Shown here piece by piece: positions 55,314 to 64,000 of a DNA stretch of 64,000 nt. Under the pieces are notes generated by a model. It was not told the DNA's origin, ran no database searches, and saw only the letters and a list, made by a program, of their open reading frames with translations. The stretch covers positions 1 to 64,000 of the forward strand of contig CAIXGW010000357.1 in the NCBI GenBank assembly GCA_903919145.1, written 5' to 3'. This DNA is from an uncultured Myxococcales bacterium (GTDB taxonomy: Bacteria > Myxococcota_A > UBA9042). The translations under genes and the position numbers were made by a program. The stretch's first letter is position 1, and each line of letters opens with the position of its first letter.

Positions 55314-57287
55314 ATGTCAGAGACCCGCCAGTTCCAGGCCTATACCAAGAAGCTCCTCGACCTGATGATCCACAGCATCTACGCCCACAAAGACGTCTTT
55401 GTCAGAGAGCTCATCTCCAACGCGTCGGATGCGATTGACAAGGTGCGCTTTGAAGCCCTGACCAACAGCGAATTGCTGGAGGGCGACGGCGACTTCAAGA
55501 TCAAGCTGTTTCCCAATGCAGAGAAGCACACGCTAAGCATCTCTGACAACGGCATCGGCATGACCTATGACGAGGTGATCGAACACATCGGCACCATCGC
55601 CCGCTCGGGGTCAGAAGCCTTTGCAGAGAAGCTCAAGGCCGCTGGCGGTGACGCGGCAACTCCCGACCTGATTGGCCAGTTTGGCGTGGGCTTCTACTCA
55701 GCGTTCATGGTCGCCAAGAAGGTGACCTTGCACACCTGCAAGGCCGGCGCCGACCACAGCGTCCGCTGGGAGTCCCTGGGCGACGGCGAGTACACCATCG
55801 AGAAGGGCGACAAGACCCGCCGCGGCACCACGATTACCCTGTATCTGCGCGACAAAGAAGCCCCGCGGGTAGAGGGCGAAGAGGACGAGGACCACGAAGT
55901 CTTCAACCAGGACAGCTACAGCGACACCTGGACCATCAAGCGCATTGTCAAGAAGTACTCTGACTTCATTGCATTTCCGATCGTAATGGACGTCGAGAAG
56001 CACGAGCACGAGCGCGACGAGGAAGGCAACGTCGTCGAAGGCGGCAAGTCAGAGACCAAGATCGTCGAAGAGCAGATCAACTCTGGCAAGGCCCTGTGGA
56101 CGCGGCAGTCGAGCTCGATCGAGAAGGAAGAGTACAGCGCCTTCTACAAGCACCTCTCGCGCGACTGGACCGATCCGGCCGACACCCTGCACTTCCACGT
56201 CGAAGGCGCCCAGGAATGGACGGCGCTGCTCTTTGTGCCAGAGAAGGCGCCCTTTGACCTGTACTCTCGCGAGCCCAAGCGCGGCCTGCAGCTGTACATC
56301 AAGCGCGTGTTCATTGGCGAAGACATCAAGGAGCTGGTGCCCGAGCACTTCCGCTTTCTCAAGGGTCTGGTCGACTCGGCCGATCTGCCGCTCAACGTGT
56401 CGCGAGAGACGGTGCAGCAGGACCGCCAGGTGCCGCTCATCCGCAAGCGCATTGCCACCAAGGTGACCAGCCACTTCAAGGACATGCTCAGCAAGGACCG
56501 CGCTGGCTATGAGAAGCTGTGGGTCGAGCTGGGCCAGTGCATCAAAGAGGGCTTCCACTACGAGCCGGCCAGCAAAGACAAGCTGGCCGACATTGTGTTG
56601 GTCCGCAGCACCCACGGCCCGGGCTGGACCACGCTGGCCGAAGTCGCGGCGCGCAAGCAAGAAGGCCAGACGGCCATCTACTACCTGACGGGAGACAAGC
56701 TCGACGTGCTGCAAAACGCCCCGCAGCTTGAGGTTTTCCGCAAGCGCGACGTCGAAGTGCTGCTGCTGCCTGACCCGGTGGACGAGATCATGGTCGCCGC
56801 GCTGGAGAAGTACGCCGACCTGCCGATCAAGTCGGCCGCCAAGGGCGAGCTGGACGGCCTGCCAGAGAGCGCCGAAGCCGCCGAGCACAAGAAAGAGCAA
56901 GAGGGCACCTACAAGCCATTGGTCGAGCGCCTGAGCAAGCTACTGGCCGACCAGGTCAAGGAAGTGCGGATCTCCGAGCGCCTGACCGACAGCGCAGTGT
57001 GCCTGGTCAGCGAAGAGAACGGCTTGTCTGCCCAGTACGAGCGCATGCTGCAGGCGATGGGCCAAGACGTGCCCGTGCAGAAGCGCGTGTTGGAGGTCAA
57101 CCCGGACCACGGGCTCATCCAGGCCCTGGCGGCCCTGGCAGAGCGAGACAAGTCCGACGAGCGGCTGGGCGACTACGCCGAGATGCTGCTGGATCAAGCG
57201 CTGCTGGCCGAAGGCGCGCCGCTCAAGAACCCGGCGAAGTTCGCCCAGCGCATCGCTGGCGTGATGGCCGCGGCGGTTGGGCACTAG
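55314..57287 (+). CDS. htpG: HSP90-family chaperone HtpG
   Basis: An ATP-dependent cytosolic chaperone of 657 aa. AAGGAG lies 5-6 nt before the ATG at 55314. The N-terminal GHKL ATPase has 'LISNASDAIDKVRFEAL', 'ISDNGIGMTYDEVIEHIGTIARSG', and 'LIGQFGVGFYSAFMVA'. The charged linker is 'EDHE...HEHERDEEGN', and the middle domain has 'WTRQSSSIEKEEYSAFYKHL', 'LYIKRVFI', and 'LPLNVSRETVQQDR' with the catalytic Arg. A C-terminal dimerisation domain follows. It is slightly longer than E. coli HtpG (624). It has no linked cochaperone and is followed by a structured non-coding region. Confidence 0.97.
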   Translation: MSETRQFQAYTKKLLDLMIHSIYAHKDVFVRELISNASDAIDKVRFEALTNSELLEGDGDFKIKLFPNAEKHTLSISDNGIGMTYDEVIEHIGTIARSGSEAFAEKLKAAGGDAATPDLIGQFGVGFYSAFMVAKKVTLHTCKAGADHSVRWESLGDGEYTIEKGDKTRRGTTITLYLRDKEAPRVEGEEDEDHEVFNQDSYSDTWTIKRIVKKYSDFIAFPIVMDVEKHEHERDEEGNVVEGGKSETKIVEEQINSGKALWTRQSSSIEKEEYSAFYKHLSRDWTDPADTLHFHVEGAQEWTALLFVPEKAPFDLYSREPKRGLQLYIKRVFIGEDIKELVPEHFRFLKGLVDSADLPLNVSRETVQQDRQVPLIRKRIATKVTSHFKDMLSKDRAGYEKLWVELGQCIKEGFHYEPASKDKLADIVLVRSTHGPGWTTLAEVAARKQEGQTAIYYLTGDKLDVLQNAPQLEVFRKRDVEVLLLPDPVDEIMVAALEKYADLPIKSAAKGELDGLPESAEAAEHKKEQEGTYKPLVERLSKLLADQVKEVRISERLTDSAVCLVSEENGLSAQYERMLQAMGQDVPVQKRVLEVNPDHGLIQALAALAERDKSDERLGDYAEMLLDQALLAEGAPLKNPAKFAQRIAGVMAAAVGH

Positions 57288-57291
57288 TCCG

Positions 57292-57424
57292 CCAAACCCC
57301 AAGTTCGTTCGGCGTTCCGCAACGGACGTGGTTTGGGGTACGGAAAAAGACCCAGCAGTAGTAGCCAAGGCCCGTGAACAAGAACCGGGTGTAACCCGGA
57401 TCGAATTAACGGCCTTGGGTACTA
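57292..57424. ncRNA. Structured intergenic element (two hairpin domains)
   Basis: Between htpG and the zinc-finger gene. The first part pairs CCAAACC (57292-57298) with GGTTTGG (57330-57336) around an inner CGTT/AACG. The second pairs TAGTAGCCAAGGCC (57359-57372) with GGCCTTGGGTACTA (57411-57424), 13 of 14 complementary, enclosing a perfect CCGGGT-GTA-ACCCGG hairpin. No T-tract follows. It could be an RNA element, a 3'-UTR structure of htpG, or a small mobile palindrome. It is not a recognisable tRNA or known riboswitch. Confidence 0.5.
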
Positions 57425-57431
57425 GCAGCAC

Positions 57432-57773
57432 CTACCCGCGCTTGGCCTGACAGTCCCCGCAGTCCTCGATCCACGGCGTGTCATCCAGGGCTCCGTAGGG
57501 AAAGGCGACGCCGCAGCTCTGGCACTTGCCCCACTGGTCGGTGCCCAGCCGCCGCTGAGCCGCGCTGATCTGGTTGAGAAACCGCCGCAACCTCTCGACC
57601 GGCTTCTCGCCCGGCTTGCCCTCTCCAGGCAGGTCCATCGTTGCCAAGGTGGCGTTCTGCTTGGAGAGAAGCTCGGTCAGCTTGGCGTTGACGGCCATGC
57701 CTTTGCGCATGATGTCGCCGCGCCAGCGGGCCAATTGCTCAGGCGTGGGGGGATGAACGGGCGCGGTCGGCAT
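57432..57773 (-). CDS. DksA/TraR-type zinc-finger protein
   Basis: The ATG at 57773 has GAGG 6 nt upstream and gives 113 aa; the TTG at 57779 is less likely. The C-terminus has the C4 finger 'CQSCGVAFPYGALDDTPWIEDCGDC', like DksA-family fingers (CxxCG...P...Px...CxxC). The N-terminal 60 residues are helical but lack the acidic DxxDxA tip typical of true DksA, so it may not act in the RNA polymerase channel the same way. It is on the opposite strand to its neighbours; the clpS start lies 186 bp away in the divergent direction. Confidence 0.75.
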   Translation of the reverse strand: MPTAPVHPPTPEQLARWRGDIMRKGMAVNAKLTELLSKQNATLATMDLPGEGKPGEKPVERLRRFLNQISAAQRRLGTDQWGKCQSCGVAFPYGALDDTPWIEDCGDCQAKRG

Positions 57774-57958
57774 CGGCAACCTCTTGAAGCGGGGGACCGG
57801 CAGGATGGCACGCGCCGCGCGAGCTTGCCATGGCAGTTCGCTGCTTGAGGGCCGCCCGGCTTGCCTCTGCCGCCGCCTGTCCTATGCTGACTTGCGCTGA
57901 ACCGCGCGGCGCCGACAACGCGATCGGCGCGCGCCTTCTCCAACCCAACGGCTTGCCT

Positions 57959-58282
57959 ATGTCCAACCCCAAGGATCAGAACCGCGACGACCAGGGCGTG
58001 CTCTTGGCCACCCGACCGCGCGTCAAGCGGCCTACGCTCTACAACGTGCTGCTGCACAATGACGATTACACCACCCAAGAGCTGGTCGTCGAAGTGCTGA
58101 AGACCTTCTTTGGCAAGAGCGAAGCCGAGGCCATGACCATCATGCTCACCGTGCACCACAAGGGCATGGGCGTGGCCGGCACCTACTCCAAAGACGTGGC
58201 CGAGTCCAAGGTCGCCCAAGTCACCGATTTTGCGCGGGCCAATGGTGCTCCGCTCAAGCTCACCGTCGAACCCGCTACCTGA
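57959..58282 (+). CDS. clpS: ATP-dependent Clp protease adaptor ClpS
   Basis: A 107-aa N-end-rule adaptor that delivers substrates to ClpAP. The start at 57959 is chosen because the domain begins soon after; no strong SD is seen. The ClpS core has 'YNVLLHNDDYTTQELVVEVL' with the Asn-Asp pair that binds the N-degron amino group, then 'IMLTVHHKGMGVAGTYSKDVAESKVAQV' with the conserved His. It ends 7 bp before the clpA ATG, the usual clpS-clpA pairing. Confidence 0.96.
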   Translation: MSNPKDQNRDDQGVLLATRPRVKRPTLYNVLLHNDDYTTQELVVEVLKTFFGKSEAEAMTIMLTVHHKGMGVAGTYSKDVAESKVAQVTDFARANGAPLKLTVEPAT

Positions 58283-58289
58283 GGCCCCC

Positions 58290-60698
<2,409 letters not shown>

Positions 60699-60719
60699 AG
60701 ACTGCGGGGCTTGCTGCCG

Positions 60720-61337
60720 CTACCGCCCCAGCGCCCGCGCCACAGCATCCACCAGCACAGCGTCTTCTGGCAGCAGCGCCTTGCCGTCGCGGCCCAGCGG
60801 CGGCACGACCACGCAGCCCAGATTGGCCAGCCGCGCCAAAGACTCTCGCAAGATCGCGTTGACCATGCTGCCGTGCATCGTCGGCGCCAGCACAATCCGC
60901 GCCCTGCCCGCCTCTTGCAGCCCCAGGGCGCTGGCCAGCGTGGTGGTCACTGCGTTGTCGGCAATGCCCGCGGCCAGCTTGTTGAGCGTCGAGTAGGTCG
61001 CCGGCGCCACCAGGTACACGTCCATGGCCCGCTCAACGTGCTGCGCGCGGCCATCCAGCGCAGAGACCAGCGGCTGCAGCGTGGTCCACTCCAGGGCATC
61101 GCGGGTCACAAACTGCAGGGCCGCTGGCGTGGCATAGGCGTACACCTCCGCACCCGCACGGCGCAATTCGCGGGCCAGCGCCGGGGTGCGAAACGCGGCA
61201 ATCCCGCCGGTCACCAGCAGCGCCACGGCTTTGCCGGCCAGCCGGTCTGACGTCATCGCCAGCGCGCGGTCGCCATCCAGCAGCTCGCCCAGAGCCCAGC
61301 GAAAATCGTCTGGCCCTGCGGCCGTGGGCCCGGTCAT
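60720..61337 (-). CDS. coaC: Flavoprotein, CoaC-like (phosphopantothenoylcysteine decarboxylase family)
   Basis: A 205-aa HFCD-family flavoprotein. After a 30-residue N-terminal extension comes 'AVALLVTGGIAAFRTPALARELRRAGAEV', then the active-site His in 'RAQHVERAMDVYLVAPATYSTLNKLAAGIADNAV', and the substrate clamp region 'VLAPTMHGSM' in place of the usual PAMN..M. This fits a monofunctional CoaC, complementing the stand-alone CoaB at 41222; UbiX/EpiD-type flavoproteins are alternatives. Its ATG overlaps the stop of the large surface protein (ATGA, 61334-61337), an odd translational coupling of a cytosolic enzyme to a secreted protein. Confidence 0.8.
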   Translation of the reverse strand: MTGPTAAGPDDFRWALGELLDGDRALAMTSDRLAGKAVALLVTGGIAAFRTPALARELRRAGAEVYAYATPAALQFVTRDALEWTTLQPLVSALDGRAQHVERAMDVYLVAPATYSTLNKLAAGIADNAVTTTLASALGLQEAGRARIVLAPTMHGSMVNAILRESLARLANLGCVVVPPLGRDGKALLPEDAVLVDAVARALGR

Positions 61338-64000
61338 GGGGCAAAGACGCCGTTGGTCACGGTGATCTGGTCGAGCACCACGCCAAAGCCCTCGTTGGCG
61401 GCGCCGTCGGTGGTGTTGAACTCAAAGCGGATCGCGTAGTTGGCGTCGACCGGCATCCCAGCGGTAAACGGCGCCAGATCCACCTTGACGTGCTGCCAGC
61501 CGTTGATCTGAAAGTCCTGCTTCTTGATCCACACCTGAATGGGCGGCGGCGGCTTGGTGCCTACCGGAACGACCTGCTGAATCCAGACGCGCAGGACGTC
61601 GTACACATCGCCGCCCTCTGTGGCCATGTACAGGTCAAAGTCCAGGTTGGGGTACTTGGCCCCGGCGCTGATCGGCGGGGTCACGGCGTTGCCAAAGCTG
61701 GCACCAAAGTTGAAGCTCATGATCGAGAAGTCGCCAAAATACAAGGCGCCGGGCGTGTCTTTGTAGGGTCCGCTGCAGAAGTTGGGCAGGCCCGCGGGGC
61801 ACTGGAACTTGTACATCAGCTGCCAGCCCTGGGTAGGCGAGATGCTGTTGTCCAGGACCATCCCCTTGAGGTGGTTGGTGTCAAAGTCGTTCTGGTACAA
61901 GATGTTGCTTGGGCAGCTGGCCACGGCCGAGTAGGCGCACTTGCCCAAAGTGCAGTTGTTGGTGGTGCAAGGCTTGCCGTCGTCGCACTGGGCGGCAGTC
62001 GAGCAGCAGTTGGGGTCTGGCTTGCTGGCACAGGCGTCTTTGCCTTCGTCGCAGTAGCCAATCACGCAGGCCCCGCCCTTGCACACGGTCTGGGTGGTCG
62101 AAATGCACTCGCCGGTCTCTGAGCAGACGTCGCCCGAGGTACAGAACTTGCCGTCGTCGCAGGCTTCGCCCGGCTTCTTGGGGATGTTCTCGCACTGCTT
62201 GGACGTCTCGCTGCACACGCCGGGGTAGCAGCCACTGCCCTCGCACATTAGCGGCTGGCCCGCGCACTGACCGGCGCCGTCGCAGATGTCCTCTACGGTA
62301 CAGAACTTGCCGTCTTCGCAGCCGTAGCCCTTGTCCAGCGGCTTGACGGCGCACTTGAAGGTGGTGGCCGAGGTCGACTGGCACGCCTGCTCGGCGCAGG
62401 CCGTGTTCTTGCACGTCGGCGGGGGGGCGCCAGCCAGGCACTTGCCGCCCTTGCAGACGTCGCCCACGGTGCAGCCGTTGCCGTCGGCGTCGCAGGGGCT
62501 GCTGTCGGCCTTGGAGACCTTCTCGCAGGTGCCGGTGGCGCCATTGCAGACAGCGTTGTTGCACGAGTCGGCCAGCGCTGAGCAGTCTTTGGGCTTGCCG
62601 CCGGTGCAGGTGCCGGCGCTGCAGATACCGGTGCCGGCCTGCACGCACTTGTTGGCGACGTCGCAGGTCTGGGTGGTCGGCGCGTTGGCGTAGGCGCACT
62701 TGCCGGCACTGCAGGAGTCCACGGTGCAGGGGTTCTTGTCGTCGCAGTCGGTGGCCGCCGCGCACTGGCAGGTGTTGACCGACTTGCAGGCGCCGGCCGA
62801 GCAGGTGTCGCTGGTGCAGGCGTTGCCGTCGTCGCACTTGCCGGTGTCGTCGGCGGCAAACACGCAGCCCTTGGCCCCGCAAGAGTCCTTGGTGCACGGG
62901 TTGTTGTCATTGCAGCCGTTGTCCTGGCCCTGGCTGACGCACTTGCCAGAGTTCTCGTCGCACTGGTCGTAGGTGCAGGGCACGCCGTCGTCGCAAGAAA
63001 CCTTGGCACCCGAGCACAGGCCCAGCGCGTTGCAGGCGTCGCCGCTGGTGCACTTGACGCCGTCGTCGCACACACCGGTTGTCGGCGCGGTGACGCAGCC
63101 CTTCTTGGGGTCGCAATTGTCCAGGGTGCAGGGGTTCTTGTCATCGCAGGTCACCGGTCCGCCGCTGCAGACGCCCTTGGTGCAGAGGGTGGCGGTGGTG
63201 CACGAGTTGTTGTCGTCGCAGGCCTTGCCCTCGTTGTTGGGCACGCCAATGCAGTCGCCGCTGCCCGGATCACACTTGGCGGTGCTGCAGATGTCTTCCG
63301 AGGCTGTGCAGACGACGATCGTCTCTGGATTGACCAGGCAGGTCCCGGCTTTGCAGGCAAATTTGCCGCCGCACGGGGTGTTCTTCTCGGCGCAGTCCAC
63401 GTCGGTCTTGCAGCCGCACAGCTTGGAAGAGGCGGTGCCAACGCACTTGCCGGTCACGCACTTGTCGGCCTCGGTGCAGCCGTTGCCGTCGTCGCAGGGG
63501 CCGACCTTGATCGAGGTGGTGGTGCAGCCTTCAGCCAGGTCGCAGCCGATGTTCACGCACGGCTCGTTGTTGGCGCAGAGCTCTTTGACCGGCTGGAACA
63601 CACAGCCTTTGGCGGGGTCGCAGGTGTCCTTGGTGCAGGGGATGCTGTCGTTGCAGGCCTTGTCTGTGCCTTTGCAGGCGCCGTTGACGCAGATGTCGGC
63701 GTCGGTGCAGGCGTTGTTGTCATTGCAGGTGGCGTCCAGGCTGGAGATGGGCTCGTGCTTGACGATCTTGCCCTGGTCGCAGTAGTCGATGGTGCACGGG
63801 TTCTTGTCGTCGTAGTCCGAGGCGCTGGCGGCCACGCACAAGCCCACGCCGTCGCACTTCTTGCCGCAGGCCCCCAAGCCGCACTTGGTGCCGCTTGGCC
63901 TGGCGGTCTTGAGGCACTCGCCGGTGGCGGTGCAGGCGGCCACTTCGCACTCGCCGGCTTCGTCCAGGGGATTGGTGCAGCTCTCTCCCGCTTGGCGCAG
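61334..64000 (-). CDS. Giant CDDGNxCT-repeat surface protein, N-terminus beyond the window
   Basis: The frame is open to the right edge (at least 888 aa); the GTG at 63943 in the ORF track is not a credible start because Cys-rich sequence continues upstream ('LRQAGESCTNPLDEAGEC'). It contains more than twenty Cys modules such as 'CDDKNPCTLDNCDPKKGC', 'CDDGVKCTSGDAC', 'CNDNNPCTKDSCG', and 'CDDGKFCTSGDVC', each with an Asp/Asn pair suited to calcium binding. The last 200 residues are a jelly-roll-like domain ('NILYQNDFDTNHLKG...GVVLDQITVTNG'), paralogous to that of the lipoprotein at 52154. It is secreted or surface-bound by inference. The signal peptide and anchor are not visible. Confidence 0.9.
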   Translation of the reverse strand: MRQAGESCTNPLDEAGECEVAACTATGECLKTARPSGTKCGLGACGKKCDGVGLCVAASASDYDDKNPCTIDYCDQGKIVKHEPISSLDATCNDNNACTDADICVNGACKGTDKACNDSIPCTKDTCDPAKGCVFQPVKELCANNEPCVNIGCDLAEGCTTTSIKVGPCDDGNGCTEADKCVTGKCVGTASSKLCGCKTDVDCAEKNTPCGGKFACKAGTCLVNPETIVVCTASEDICSTAKCDPGSGDCIGVPNNEGKACDDNNSCTTATLCTKGVCSGGPVTCDDKNPCTLDNCDPKKGCVTAPTTGVCDDGVKCTSGDACNALGLCSGAKVSCDDGVPCTYDQCDENSGKCVSQGQDNGCNDNNPCTKDSCGAKGCVFAADDTGKCDDGNACTSDTCSAGACKSVNTCQCAAATDCDDKNPCTVDSCSAGKCAYANAPTTQTCDVANKCVQAGTGICSAGTCTGGKPKDCSALADSCNNAVCNGATGTCEKVSKADSSPCDADGNGCTVGDVCKGGKCLAGAPPPTCKNTACAEQACQSTSATTFKCAVKPLDKGYGCEDGKFCTVEDICDGAGQCAGQPLMCEGSGCYPGVCSETSKQCENIPKKPGEACDDGKFCTSGDVCSETGECISTTQTVCKGGACVIGYCDEGKDACASKPDPNCCSTAAQCDDGKPCTTNNCTLGKCAYSAVASCPSNILYQNDFDTNHLKGMVLDNSISPTQGWQLMYKFQCPAGLPNFCSGPYKDTPGALYFGDFSIMSFNFGASFGNAVTPPISAGAKYPNLDFDLYMATEGGDVYDVLRVWIQQVVPVGTKPPPPIQVWIKKQDFQINGWQHVKVDLAPFTAGMPVDANYAIRFEFNTTDGAANEGFGVVLDQITVTNGVFAP

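Noticed and set aside
57359-57424. tRNA gene
   Set aside because: The long closing stem and internal hairpin look superficially like a cloverleaf, but there is no T-loop GTTCRA motif, no anticodon arm of correct size and no CCA-type acceptor layout.

Overview
The window is a GC-rich chromosomal segment from a Gram-negative bacterium. The best fit is Myxococcota or a neighbouring former deltaproteobacterial lineage such as Bradymonadia or Polyangia-type groups. The basis is the large number of lipoproteins with a lipobox followed by an Asp/Ala/Ser-rich stalk, two giant surface proteins built from CDDGNxCT repeats, a 'VWGSGPSDVW'-type propeller lipoprotein, and high-GC codon usage with GTG/TTG starts. 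This lineage call is inference; there is no rRNA in the window. I recognised no tRNA, rRNA, CRISPR array, transposase, integrase or phage gene.

Layout. 1-240: tandem 55-bp repeats. 331-6988: propeller lipoprotein, GNAT acetyltransferase, Kbl, a broken PAS/cytochrome c junction, an outer-membrane barrel and a FixH/YtkA-like lipoprotein. 7008-13079 (minus): 2-oxoglutarate dehydrogenase operon sucA-sucB-lpd, in which SucA carries an inserted cyclic-nucleotide-binding domain. 13450-18327 (minus): small protein, GT-C-type membrane protein and two lipoproteins. 18566-25051 (plus): nadE followed by the glycogen genes malQ, glgC and glgA. 25139-25223: a MITE-like inverted-repeat element that contains the glyA stop codon. 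25220-32283 (minus): branched-chain amino acid ABC transporter livK-H-M-G-F then glyA; LivG has two hydrophobic insertions. 32511-32826: a second repeat array whose core matches the array at the left edge. 32954-44677: PGI domain protein, small membrane protein, MutM, two lipoproteins, divergent murJ/uppP, a stand-alone CoaB, an amidase and a hybrid histidine kinase. 44985-55149: surface lipoproteins interleaved with cytosolic enzymes through ATGA/GTGA/TTGA overlaps, an FHA-HTH protein and a dCMP-deaminase-like enzyme. 55314-61337: HtpG, a structured intergenic region, a DksA-type zinc-finger protein, ClpS-ClpA and a stand-alone CoaC-like flavoprotein. 61334-64000 (minus): a surface protein running off the right edge.

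How the genes fit together. Central metabolism is well represented: the TCA E1-E2-E3 complex, threonine/glycine/serine conversion by Kbl and GlyA, NAD and CoA synthesis, glycogen synthesis and turnover, and phosphoglucose isomerase. Cell-envelope work is the second theme: lipid II flipping and undecaprenyl-PP recycling, a peptidoglycan amidase, and secreted or anchored lipoproteins. The third is protein quality control (HtpG, ClpSA).

The observations most worth following are the SucA-CNB fusion, the LivG with two membrane-like insertions, the two distant repeat arrays sharing a CGGACA-N13-TGTCYG dyad, the 15-bp repeats that encode a lipoprotein signal peptide, and two structured intergenic elements. 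No function for any of these can be proved from the sequence alone.
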